Origin: Chlorokybus atmophyticus
Taxonomy: Eukaryota > Streptophyta > Chlorokybophyceae > Chlorokybales > Chlorokybaceae
Direction: 5' to 3'
NCBI GenBank assembly: GCA_009103225.1
Contig: RHPI01003729.1
Span: forward strand, 1-64,000
DNA length: 64,000 nucleotides
Made by a program: the position numbers and the translations under genes. Of this stretch, positions 49,001 to 61,800 are shown one piece after another. The notes beneath the pieces were generated by a model. That model saw nothing but the letters and a program-made list of their open reading frames with translations, was not told the DNA's origin and searched no databases. Each line of letters starts with the position of its first letter. Positions within the stretch are counted from its first letter, which is position 1.

Positions 49001-52000
49001 TAGAAAACTCGCTCTCGGACACCTCTCTGTAGCTGATCACGAGCGTGCGCAAGCCTGCAGCAGCATACTGTACAGACTGGTGTTATTCTTGTTCTATATT
49101 TGCGGCATACACTATGAACGTTACATTGATACTTGCGCCATACCTGAGCACAGTGCTCCTGCGTTGCTTTGAGAAAGCTGCTCTCTCCGCTCGGAGCAAG
49201 GCGCTCATAAATGACATTGTCAGCGCCTTTGGTCATCAAAAAAATCTTTCCAGCAGAGTCGCGCACCACTACGGACATACGCTTTCTACAAATAGTTGCA
49301 CAGGATAACAATTAGGAGTCGAGTGTTGCTTCCCAGAACAAGCACAGTGTATAACTACGCACAGTTACGCAAGCTCCTGGATACTCTTATGTACACTTAC
49401 CGCACTGAATTGAACTGCAAAGTGGCCAGCAACTCGTAGGTTATTTCAGTGTTTGCGTCACTGCTGTACTTGTCACGAATCGTGAGACTCTTCTGCCCGC
49501 GCCGCAAGAACACAAGGCCCCCTGCTCGACGTGCTGCTACTACAAACGCAGCTTCATCGGGGGACTCTGCCTCGTAGCGCGGGTTGTCACCTGATGGGGT
49601 GCAATGCAAATGGAGTCAATGCCGGGTAAACATTCTTCCCTGCTAGTGCGCTGGACCTGAGGCCTACCTGTGCCCTCTTTGGGAACTGCAGTGTGGCAAA
49701 GTGCGAGCACATTGAAAAACTGTTTGATTATGTTCGAGTCTGCCCGCGACAGCCACTTGCCGTCTTCAAGCCAAGCATCCCGCAGGTTATAACCCTCCTC
49801 CAAGGGTGTTGTGGACATTGGCGCACTTGACAGGTCTGCTTGGCGCCCCGCTCTGGACGCAATTGAGCGCTCCACCTGGACAGCATACTCTGCATATCAC
49901 AAACCAACACTGACCTGTACCAACAAAAGAAGTAAAGTGCGTGTCACACTTACCTCAGTCAGCCCTTGACCGTAGCTCACTCCAGCAATAGCACATTTGA
50001 AAAACTCCATGCGGTTTTCTGTAAGCGTTCCAGTCTTATCCGACAGCACCGTTTGCACCTAAATGTAGTTGTGCGCACAATTGGTCATATGTGAGTAAGT
50101 TTGTACCTCCTCCTGCAGACTGCAACTAAATGCAAAAGGTCTTACCATGCCGAGCTCTTCATTCAGGTTAGAGGTGCGAGACTTAGCATAAGCTTGTGTG
50201 CTCTCGTCATACATGTACAGGTCGTAGTCAATGAACCAGCTGCTTTGGAATATCCGAACTATCTCCAGCGACACATATAAGGATATGGGAATCAAGTAGC
50301 CTGAAACACAGCAAGATCAATGAAGCTAAAGTGCTTGCATGGTGCTTACGCCTTGTACCCAGTATTAGCTCATGCTAACCAAGGTTATTTGGCACTATGA
50401 ACAACAGGCACCACTGTAAGCGCATGGAAGCTTCACGCTGATTATATGCAACTTACTGTATAATGTGATGGATGTGAGGAAGGCGTAAATCCCTGCACGC
50501 CCATTTGCGCTGGGATCAAAGTCGCTGTTGTCTAAGAATGGCTGCAAACGTCATGTCAGGGTCGCTTGCACATGGAACACATATGTTAAGTACCGGAATT
50601 GACATGCGTTAAAACACTGACCTGCAGATACCACATCTCTGGCCCCCAATCAGAAACGTTGACAGCCAGCAGTATGGCCGTGAGGACTGATAAACCGAGC
50701 ATGAGTGCAAACATGACCCATACAATTCCATCCGAAGCCCTGCAGAGCATACAGGGTGCATCAGTGATGTCTCGGCCAGATTTTGTCAGCAGCGCGGCAA
50801 TCAGCATGCAATGCAAGTCCACTATACTTGTCCAGGTGGCTGCGTTTGGAAGGGGCAGCAACCTGGTTGCGCATGATCTTGGTATCATGGCCAGTGTATA
50901 TGACTCCTCCAATGATGTACTGCGTATTGCGCAATGCGCTGCCCCGCAGTAAAATCTGTGCATGACTTTGAATAAGGTGGATAGAGACTCATCGTGTCTG
51001 CACATGTGTACAGAAATGCTACCTGTTCTGGACCAACTGGCAGATCAGTTCCACTAACAGACAGCACGCCGTCAAACGTGTAGAGGGAAGGGTTGGGACC
51101 CTCAGCTTGAAGCTTTACTGATGGTGCATTGTTTTGGGAGGCATCGCGTGCTGAAGCATCAGGCGCCACTATGGAAAGACTTTCTTCTAATGCACGCTTG
51201 CCTTTGAGGTTGGTCTCACCTGATGAATAGGTTGTTCAACAATTGGTACTCCTTGCCACAGGTGAGGAATGGGTACTTGTACAATCTTACCATCCAAGTT
51301 GGTAGTTTGAACCCAGCACGACCCATCTACATGGCCAGAGCTCAGCAGCAACAGATCCGCAGGAAACTCAGCGCCATCAAGAACACGGACTACATCACCC
51401 ACTCGCACATCCTTCCACGCCCTGTTGCAGTCGTGCACTTAACTTACCCAGTCTTGAACACAGTGCATTGTCGTGTTTAAAGAACTTTGAAACTTAAGCC
51501 ACGTCATCAAGCTGGATATCTATCTTAGAGCGGCATCAAAAGCATTTGTTGAGGAACGTCTGGATTGGCTTAACCTAAGCATTGCATGCACAAGTTCAGA
51601 CATGCATTAGCTGAACATCTACCTTCGTTCCCATGTGCCTTGAGAAACGAGCACATCCACTTTGCGACTGTTGACAGACTTATCCAGTCGGCTTCTGTTG
51701 AAGTCTTCATAACCCTGGCAGATCAACAGGTTAGTGGCACAAAAATGACGCTCTGCTTGTATGTAAGCCGTGCGCATGCAGTTCCTGGACCAATATTCAT
51801 TGCATGCAACTAGAGCCCACCTCCTTAATTATGGACACGCCGATGACAAATATGAGTGGCGTCCATGTTGTGAAGGGGCTGAAGGGGCTGAATGGACCCA
51901 GTGACAATGCGGCTGTGAGGGTAAAGTACCAGTTGGCCACGCGACGATACTGAAAGCAAGCAGCAGCAGTACAACTGTCAGCGCGACTAGCGTAACAACC

Positions 52001-53003
52001 CAGGATAGCTAAGTCCGCCTATGCTTGGGATGGTCCGCTTCAAGTACAAGCGCATGCAGAGCTAACATGAACTACTGTTATCAGAGCAGGCGCTCTGCAG
52101 TGCACTTAATGTGGATGCTTTCAACCAAGGTCTAACTTTGGAAACATAAGCAGGAGGTTAGTCTACGTCACACGCGTTGTTTAGAATTTCAAACACCTGT
52201 TCAAACAGCGCCTTGGGGAGGAAGGTTAGGATAGTGTACTTGGTGGTTCGTATGCGGTTGTCAATGAACTGCTTTGGTTGTTTCCCAGCTTGTTGCTGGA
52301 ACTGGAGGGGTATGTCGCGCAATGGTGCTTCACTCCTGCGCTCATAACTCCTTTTGGGCCGCAACCTCAACTTCCTGTTGTTAAGACCAACAGCATTAGG
52401 GCAGCGTTACGGACTCACTGCTTGCATTGCGACAAAGCTAGAGTGACAATCGCCGTACATGCAGCAACACATTCGCAACAAGCCCTATTGGCATTACACT
52501 CTGAACTGGCCGCGTTCATGACCTGCCAACCTCTAGCCGATGCTGCTGTGATAGGCTGTTGTCACCTACTGGCTAAACATTAGAATGGAGAGTAGCATTA
52601 GCCAAGCACTGTGCCACACAATGGCATCCATGGCCGAGCATGCAACAAGCGACATGCCTCGCTCAGAATGCTGCATTGGGTTGTGAGACACATGTAAGAA
52701 CAAGTGCGCGCTCAACGCTCGTTGGATCAAGCGTAATTTTGCTAGCTTGCTAGCTTCAACTGTGTGCAAGGTTGGGACCTAATGGTATACCCCAATATGT
52801 CCCAGCCAAACCTGGTCGAAACAGCCGCAGTACAAGCTAGCTGAATCAAGAGCAGGCAGCTAATGCGCAAACTATACTTGGCGATCAGCTAAACAACGAC
52901 GTTGCAGACCAGGGAATCAAAGCAAACCCAGCTGCAACCCAGCCACGCACCCTCCCTGGGTCAGCCCGCCCAGCCATCCGCGCTTGTTATCTCCCTCCGT
53001 CAT
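46076..53003 (-). CDS. P4-type ATPase A (phospholipid flippase)
   Basis: Twenty-six exons in consistent phase: 53003-52951, 52374-52197, 51949-51821, 51714-51623, 51421-51291, 51219-51023, 50955-50828, 50739-50622, 50541-50457, 50300-50146, 50058-49954, 49875-49668, 49590-49401, 49285-49144, 49067-48993, 48900-48778, 48714-48620, 48491-48380, 48289-48113, 48018-47938, 47825-47743, 47625-47467, 47281-47101, 47022-46951, 46874-46603, 46286-46076. The product is 1183 residues. P4 hallmarks are DGET (194-197), PISL in TM4 (375-378), phosphorylated Asp429 in DKTGTLTE, the KGAD nucleotide site and GDGAND (848-853). Ten membrane segments are expected. It flips aminophospholipids to the cytosolic leaflet, usually with a CDC50 partner. 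Intron 20 has a GC donor. It is a head-to-head paralogue of the next gene. Confidence 0.96.
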
Positions 53004-53248
53004 GACGCCGGACCGGCCACTACTCTGCGGTGGTCACTACCGCTACCGCCGCCGCCGCCGCCGCCGTCGGCGGCGCCGTCTCCGCCGGCCCCCTCGTCGA
53101 CAACGTCACTGAGCAGCTGTGCGAGAGAGCTTTTGAATGCCACACGCATGGGCTTGGCCAAAACGCTGAAATTGCCACCCAGCGGTCGACAACCGGTACT
53201 TACACCTCCCTTCCGGTCACGCCTGCCGGCAGCGCCTCGCTGGATTCT

Positions 53249-53289
53249 GTACCCTTACGACCGGTGTAGATTCCTATGTCCGGTGCGAC
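53249..53289 (-). promoter_or_regulatory. Promoter block of P4-ATPase A, copied at P4-ATPase B
   Basis: Read on the minus strand it contains CACCGGACATAGGAATC, then CACCGGTCGTAAGGGTAC. The same order, CACCGGACACAGAATC then ACCGGTCACGAAGGTAC, occurs on the plus strand at 55552-55590. The block lies about 246-286 bases before start A and 238-276 before start B. Confidence 0.55.
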
Positions 53290-55551
53290 AGCGTACCGGT
53301 ACGTTGTAGGTTGTTTCGCATGAGCCGTGCAAATGCTGCATTCAAAAGCGTTCTACAAACTGTAGTGGTACGACGCACTGGAAGCAGTCATCATGTCTTT
53401 AAGTAGCGACCAGCCAATGAACGGCATGGCTGTTAACGCGACGCATTGACAGCAGGACGTATTCCCCGGTGGAACGTATCCGTACCGGCGTGGTGAGCAA
53501 AAGCTCGTTCCTTGCTCAGACCTTGATCAGCGTTTTCTGTGGAGGGAATCATTCCTTTCAAGGAATCCCCGGCCCGCCAGTGGCGGGCCGCCACGTGCAG
53601 TCTCTTGCGTTCTGCCTCTGCCTCTGCCGCTGAACATGACAAGGGCAAAGCCAGCCATCACGGCAAGAGCATTGCGACTGTTAGGAAAGCCTTGGCCAAT
53701 GGCGAGTTGCCATGCATGAGCTATTCAATGACGCTTATGCATAAGCGCACTCAACACAGAACAAAGAAGCAAGCAATGAAACAGGCAATCAAGCGCTTGG
53801 GTTACTCACAAGCACACTTACACATGCACGGCATGAGAGATGAAATACACGGTTTACAGAGTCTACAACCACACACAGCCTCATCGCGCATGCCCAAGAC
53901 AGGTGCACTCAGTTGGTATGACTCTAACCGTCATGATGTGACTTATATGAATATGACTTATATGATTACATTAACTATTAGAATACAATGTATCAACTTG
54001 AAATGTTGGTTACATTTAGTTAGCAACGTTGCACACCACATTCGCTTTGTTGGCATTAAAGCATATAATTTTTTTAATAGCAAGCGGCACTGCGTCGATC
54101 AACCCCTATTGGTTGCAAGATATGCTGGTAACATTTCAAGGCAAGGCTGCTGCACGTATTGTACGATTATTGGTTACTTGTAGTCAAACATTTATACTTA
54201 ACGCAAAATGCAATGCATGCGGGCATTTATTGGTGCAAGTGGTGCATTGGTCACATGGCATCATCAGCTACATTGGCAGCAATAGCAACTTTTGTGTAAT
54301 TATTGCGTTGTTATGAGTAATGTAACTTATATCCTTTTAGGATACCAATGTGTATAGGCTTGGCTTCAATGCATTTGCACGATAATGTTTGTTGACATGT
54401 TGTAGGAAATACATGTCCGCTAATACTTAAAGCACATAAAGACGTTTTGTGTGGCGTGAAAACCTTATATATCTTACTCGCTTTTGCTAATTGAAGTCAA
54501 CAATGGAGCGCATCCGATTCTGATGAAAGGCAAAAGTGAAGATTGGGGCATGAGAAATGATGCCGTTCAAAAGTTATCGATGTAAGTTACGAATTCAATG
54601 TTTTATGAGGCCACTACCATGCTTGTTTAATAGCCTCGAGTGTTTTCCCTCATTTCCCCCCACTCAAAGCTGCCTAAAAGAAAGAAAGAAATGCATGCTG
54701 CACAGGTAATCATACGTCCACCATAGTTGTAATTGGCAATTTGGCTTGATGCGTGTCACACTTGTTTTGATGTAGCACATGCGGTATTTGCTGCATTACA
54801 TGTCATGTACAGCATAGTGGTGTTTATTTAGCAACATATAATGTGCACAATTTATATCATAATACTGTATGTCATTGCATAATATATACACTCTGATATA
54901 ACTTACATCATACACTGTACCAGTAACTCTACTCGTAAAATGCGCAAGGTTGTGAGTGCTTCTTGTACCCTTTACACCCCACCACTTACATTGCAATGCC
55001 ATATGCGCGTATTCATGTAAGTTCATAAACCTTTACTCGTTGATAGCAATGTATAATGTAAGACGGATGTATGCTACCTCATACTCCATGCCAACATGTG
55101 CTTCAACTCGTGACTACCAGTATGATGCGATCGCGGCATTGCGGGCTCAGTGCATTTTGCACATTGATACAACAAATGGTGTTGTAACAATTGTAAAGAC
55201 CTCTCAATCAGGCTGCTATAGTAGTATATTAAGACTTACACAGCTCTCATATATATATCCATCGCAATCGCAGTCGCAAATCTGGGCAAACCGGCGGAGG
55301 TTCCCTTCGCAGGCTGCTTGTATCATACAATCGTCTGGGGGTTGCATAATTCATGCAGCGTGCATGGCGGAGGAGTCTCTAAGCTTAGCTCTGAGCTTTG
55401 TTTTGACCATGCCGCCGCGACACCAGCGAACTCCACGTGCTGGCTTTCGGATGGGCGGTCTATTGTGCCATCATTCCCCTGCAACGCATGCACCGGAAAC
55501 AGCTGCATCGTACGTCACCAGCCTGACACACTAGTCCGGAACCGCTCCACT

Positions 55552-55590
55552 GACACCGGACACAGAATCTTGTACCGGTCACGAAGGTAC
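55552..55590 (+). promoter_or_regulatory. Promoter block of P4-ATPase B, copied at P4-ATPase A
   Basis: Counterpart of 53249-53289 in inverted orientation, at nearly the same distance from its start codon. It was probably carried along in the gene duplication. Confidence 0.55.
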
Positions 55591-55827
55591 CCTCCCTGGC
55601 AGCTTCTGTAGTGCACTTTGACCGAGAGTATGCGCAATGCACAGGTTATCAACCATTTCAAGTCCGGTTCATCATTAGGCCGGAACCAATGTGCGTGCCT
55701 GTGAAAGCTCTCAGTGGCGCTGCTGAGGTGGGCGCAGAGGTGGGCGCAGGGCTGAAGGGCGGCGACGGCGGCGGCGGTGGCGCCGCCGTCGTGGTAGTTG
55801 TTGTGGAAAAGGGGTAAGAGCTGCGCC

Positions 55828-58800
55828 ATGGCTGTACTGGAGGGGGAATCCAGGCGCAGCTGGCGGGGATGGCTGACCGGAGGGTGCGTTGGCTGGGCTG
55901 GAGCTTGACTTGCATTGCACTTTCGTTGCTGTTCGGGTTGTCAGCTAGGGTTTGCGCCTAAGCTGCCGCTCAGCTGGGCATTGGGTAGCAAGCTGTGCAC
56001 AGCTGAGTAGCTTGCCCTTGGGTGTTTGAGGTTTTACACGCAAACGGTCCTGAACAACTTGTTGGAAACGTAGCCATGTAAAGTTGCAAATGTGCTATGC
56101 ATGTGCGGTTGTGACTGTCAGCTTTGTAAGCTATCAACATCAACAATGCTGAGTTCACTGCTGGCATATTACACTAGGAAACTTAGAGTGCGACCCAGAA
56201 AGAGCTATGAGCGTAGGAGTGAAGCACCATTGCGTGATATCACCCTCCAGTTTCAGCAACAAGCGGTTGGGAAAGGACGGAAGCAGTTTGTTGGCAACCG
56301 CATTCGAACCACGAAATACACACTAATAACTTACTGTCCCAAGGCGCTGTTTGAGCAGGTAATGCTCGTGACTAGGAGCAACGCATCTGACCTTGACCTG
56401 CTTCCTGCTTGTCTTGCGTTTCGCTGTATCAACTTGACGTTGTTGAAAGACATGTTTTGCAAAGACCATAATGCTCGTACCTACCGTGACTAGTATCCAA
56501 TGCTCGTGATCTGCTTGTACTTGTCAGAGGGCGTCTTGTTGAACATTGACGTACCTTGCGGGTGCTGGCTGGGTTTGTAACGCTACCTTGCTGCTAACAG
56601 CTGTGTTGTTCCTGTTCCGTATGTTCACAGTACCGCCGTGTGGCCAACTGGTACTTTACCCTCACGGCCGCATTGTCGCTGGGTCCATTCAGCCCCTTTT
56701 CCTGGTGGACAACATGGACGCCACTCGTGTTTGTCATAGGCGTGTCCATGGTGAAGGAGGTGGGTTCTGTTTGCATGCAAGGAGAATCGTTATAGAACTT
56801 GCATGCACACGGATGCACATAGGCAGAACCTTGCTGCTGTGCCAAAAGCTGCTTCTGCTCTTGCCAGGGTTATGAAGACTTCAGACGAAGCCGACTTGAC
56901 AAAGCTGTCAACCATCGCAAAGTGGATGTTCTTGTTTCGCAAGGCGTTTGGGAGCGAAGGTATGACAATGCATGCCTGCACGATATTGCAAGCAGTAGCT
57001 TGCAAACATGATAAGTAAACTTGGTAAGCCAACGCTCTGTTTCTAAGAATAAAGTTCTGAGATAAGGCACGAAGTTTAGTCTGCCTGTCGCTCAGCACCT
57101 AGCACAAAACCATGGCTGAGAGTGTCTAGCGTCACGTTCTAATTGCAGCAATGCACCGTCTCCAAGACTGGAATAGTCAAGTCCTGACTGCACATAGGGC
57201 ATGGAAGGATGTGCGAGTGGGTGATGTAGTCCGTGTGCTGGACGGCAACGAGTTCCCTGCGGACCTTTTGGTTTTGAGCTCTGGCCATGTGGACGGGACT
57301 TGCTGGGTGCAAACCGCCAATCTGGATGGTGAGTTCTACAGGTACCCAACCGCTACCTATGGCAAGGACCTGTGTTGTAGAAACAGTTGGATTGTTACAG
57401 GTGAGACCAACCTCAAAAGCAAGCGCGCCTTGGAGGAAACGCTCTCTGTAGTAGCACTTGATGCCTCTGCACGGGATGCTTCTCAATTTAATGCCAAAGT
57501 AGTAAGACTTCAGGCTGAGGGTCCCAACCCTTCCCTCTACACGTTCGATGGCGTGCTTTCCACTGTTGGAGTTGATCTGCCAGTTGGTCCAGAACAGGTA
57601 ACAGTTTGTTGTAGAGTTAGATTTGCGAAGGCGAGTGTCTCTGCGTGCTGCAAGCGTATATGACAGGATACAGACACTCCATTGAAGTTATTACTTGTGC
57701 CTAGGTCTTATTGCGTGGCAGCACGCTGCGCAACACGTCGTACGTCGTTGGAGGAGTAGTGTACACTGGCCATGATACCAAGATCATGCGCAACCAGGTC
57801 GCTGCCCCTTCTAAGCGAAGCCACCTGGACAAGTATAGTACAGTTACACATTGCATGCTGATGCTCATGGCCATGCTACTGAAGTTGTCATCTCATTGCT
57901 TATGTATGCTATTTGCATTGCAGGGCTGCCGATGGAATCGTGTGGGTTATGTTCGCAATCATGCTTGCTTTGTCACTCCTCACGGCCATACTGCTGGCTG
58001 TCAGGAATACTGATTGGGGCCCAAAGATGTGGTACCTTCAGGTCAGCGGTTTCCTGCTCTTTACTTGCTATTCTACTCATCACTTCCTATATGCAAAATG
58101 ACTCACCCTAAGTCTGCAGCCGTTCAGAGATGATAGCGATTTCGATCCGCGTAAGGAGGCGCGCACAGGGGTGTACAGCTTCCTCACATCCATAACATTG
58201 TACAGTAAGTCACAGCGAAGTCAGCGTTAGGGCGCAGGCGCTGATTGCAGTCGAGTAGTGTCCGTTGGCACAGTGCAAATCAGCTCTGGCCCCAGCTTGG
58301 GCTAGCACAATTTACAAAGGCGTATGATATGGTGTAAGGCGTTCAGACTCACTGAGCTCACTCTTGCAGGCTACCTCATTCCAATATCCTTGTACGTGTC
58401 GCTGGAGATAGTTCGCGTATTCCAAAGCAACTGGTTTATTGACTACGACCGTTACATGTATGATGAGAGCACGCAATCTTATGCGAAGTCTCGCACTTCC
58501 AACTTGAACGAAGAGCTTGGCATGGTACGAACTCTGCACGGCAGTTACAGTTGGAAGGCAGCGCAATTTACCAACCATCTGTGGGCACCACTAATGTCAG
58601 GTGCAGACAGTGCTATCAGACAAGACAGGGACCCTTACAGAAAATCGTATGGAGTTCTTCAAGTGTGCCATTGCTGGAGTGAGCTATGGTCAAGGGCTGA
58701 CTGAGGTTGGTGCCACACGCATGATTAGCGCCATCAATTTCTGTTACGCTGCTGTTGTGCGCTAAGCATTCGCCATCACATTGTCCAGGTGGAGCGCTCG

Positions 58801-61800
58801 ATTGCATCCAAAGAGGGGCGCCTGTCAGCTTTGTCAATTGCATCAACGTCTGCAACACCCCTGGAGGAGGGTTACAATCTGCGGGATGAATGGCTTGAGG
58901 ACGGCAAGTGGCTATCACGCGCAGACGCCAACACCATCAAACACTTTTTTACCGTGCTGGCACTCTGTCACACCGCAGTTCCCAAGCAAGACACAGGTCC
59001 GTTGGAGATGCACCTTCATATCAGTAGGGCAGTAGCGCATATCAGACAGCAGCATTGACTCAATGTGCAACTGGTTATCAGGTGATGACCCGCAATATGA
59101 GGCAGAGTCCCCAGATGAAGCTGCTTTTGTAGTGGCGGCGCGTCGAGCAGGCGGCCTGGTGTTTGTGCGGCGCGGGCAAAAGAGTCTCACCCTCCGTGAC
59201 AGATACAGCACCAGTAAAGGAAACAAAGAGGTCACCTACGAGCTGCTGGCCACTTTGCAGTTCTCTTCAGTTCGGTAGGCCTTCACAACTCAGGAACTTG
59301 TATACTCATATAATTGCTGCACTGCTGCTCGGGAGGGGGGCGCTTGAGGGTGCTTGAGCGCACATTAACATGGTCTTATACTCGTTCTTGAACTTGATCC
59401 TGCAATTGTTTGCAGCAAGCGTATGTCTGTGCTAGTGCGCGACCCTGCGGGCAAGATCTTTTTGATGACTAAGGGCGCTGATTCTGTGATATATGAGCGC
59501 CTAGCTCTGGGCGGGGATATCAGCATTCTTAAAGCGACGCAGGAGCATTGTGCTCAGGTATGGAGTACACCAGAGCTCACCAATACGTTGTGTGTTGAAG
59601 TGACAGAGCAGGGATTCAACAATCTGTGCAGTATGCGACTGCAGGCCTGAGGACGCTAGTGATTGGCTACAGAGAGGTGTCCGAGAGTGAGTATGCTAGC
59701 TGGCAGGTACACAATCTCAGGGCACAGAATGGACATGAGCCTGCCTGATTTTGAGGATTCATCCAACTGACACCAACTATTCACAGGTGACATACAAGGC
59801 GGCGGCTACCGCATTGAGCAACCGCAAAGCCTTACTCGAGGATGCTGCGGAGCTGATTGAGAAGGACCTAATTCTGCTGGGTGCCACTGCTATAGAAGAC
59901 AAGCTTCAAGTAAGCACATTACAGCAGTCAATAATCTCCAAGCGTTGATTGGATATGTTTCCTTGTAGGCGGGAGTACCGCACATGATAGAGCTTCTTCA
60001 CCAAGCTAACATTGCTGTCTGGGTGCTCACCGGCGACAAGTTAGAGACCGCTGTCAATATAGGGTGAGCAACTCAGGCTGATTCTATGCTTGTTAGAACC
60101 CAGCATGCACAAGGTGTGCTAGGCTAGCATTGCATGTCGTTTACAGTGAGTGTGCGCATGCGACACCTTCTGCCACTTTGGGTCATGCACAACTTCACGC
60201 ATGGTAGCTTGCGTCCAATTCAGGAATGTTGTCCTGGCGTTTTACACGGCCATTATGCTTGAGCCAACCGACATAATGAAGAGAGCTGTTAACGATGTCT
60301 GTCGGCATCATGCAGCATGGTCCTAGTTGTATACCACGAACCACTCTTGTGGTGAAAGCGCATTTGAGATACCGTGTGCTGGGTAGAAGCTAGGTTGTGC
60401 ATCACTCAGTTCAGAAGGTGTCGCGTGTGCGCACTCCTTGCAAGTCATTGTGCAAACGCTATTGACGCATGGTTGTATCCTTCCTCAGGTATGCCTGCAG
60501 TCTCTTGCGCGCAGACATGCGCAAGTTTATTCTGCAGAGCAAGGCTGTTGAGAATGCAGGAGACCAGGATGTCTCCATAAACGAGGCATCATCACGGCAG
60601 CTCCTTGAGGTTTTGAAGCATGCAGCTTGGTAGTGCTGGCATGTCCTTGCTGGTTGGCAGTTATGCAAACATTTGTTGCGTCGTTTTGGCAGGCTTATGT
60701 AAAAGCAGCGCTTCTGAATCAAGCCCAAGGCGTCCCTAACGCACTCGTCATTGACGGTCACGCCCTTGCTGATGCTTTACAGCCAGCGAACAGACCCTTT
60801 CTTACACAGCTGGCAGCTCTGTGCGACGCTGTTGTGGCATGCAGAGTCTCTCCCAAGCAGAAGGCACAGGTAAACAACCATGTGTATACTGGGACGTGAG
60901 ATAAAACGCAATGAGCTGAGATGCATGGCTCGAGTATGCTCAACATGTCGGACATAACCAGGTAACCATGCTCGTCCGCAAAGACCTCAAGCATGTGACA
61001 CTGGCTGTCGGTGACGGCGCCAACGATGTCGCAATGATACAGGCAAGCATTCCATCATGCAGCTCCGTTAAGTAGAGTTCCCAGGAAACGCCATGCATCA
61101 ATGCTGAGGTTGTGCTGTACATTTAGGCTGCAAACATAGGCGTTGGGATATCTGGACTTGAAGGTCGCCAAGCTGTCATGGCAGCAGACTTTGCAATCGG
61201 CCAATTCAGGTGTGACCACACACTCGCTGGCCATCAACAGAGTAAACTGGCATGCACTTGCTGAGCACTGATTGTGTGGCACCGCAGGTTTCTGGAGCGG
61301 TTGCTGCTCTGGCATGGGCGCTCAAACTACAGGCGGCTATCGCGCTTCATCCTCTACTTCTTCTACAAGAATGTCACCTTTGGCATGACCTTGTTTTGGC
61401 ACAACATCAACACCTTCTTCTCTGGCGGCGTAATCTATGTACAGTGGTGAGCTGACTGTTAACAGCCTTTGCTGACCAATTCAGAATGTGCAAACTTGTG
61501 AAATGGCTTGTGGCTGCCTGTGTGTCTTGTGCAAAATAACACTGCTGCTTGCATATCCAGTTAACAAATCTTAATGTCTACTCTGCATGCGATGCCGGAC
61601 AAGCCTACGAGCTGTAATCTTCGATGTGTAACGGTGGCTTTCTACTCACAGGTACCTCTCAACCTACAACTTGATCTGGACGGCTTTGCCCATCTGTGTG
61701 GTAGCAGTGTTGGATCAAGATGTAGACTGGCCAACAACCAGGTGCTTCCCTGAGCTATACATTGAAGGGCAGCGCAACGAGTATTTCACGTTCAAGGAAA

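Larger units (their letters stand above)
53004..55827. promoter_or_regulatory. Intergenic region between the two divergent P4-ATPases
   Basis: 2824 bases. Both ends are GC-rich with GGC/GCC trinucleotide runs (53040-53100 and 55755-55800). Both ends carry similar blocks in opposite orientation, at 53249-53289 and 55552-55590. The centre (53950-55100) is AT-rich. Near 54648, CATTTCCCCCCACT resembles the purine tract at 6744 and may be a retroelement scrap. No gene is recognised. Confidence 0.55.

Noticed and set aside
55515-55829. Minus-strand ORF opposite the P4-ATPase B promoter
   Set aside because: It is low in complexity (Ala, His, Pro from the GC-rich leader on the other strand) and has no domain.
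60064-60488. Unusually long intron 17 in flippase B as a site of an inserted gene
   Set aside because: No open frame or terminal repeats are seen inside it.
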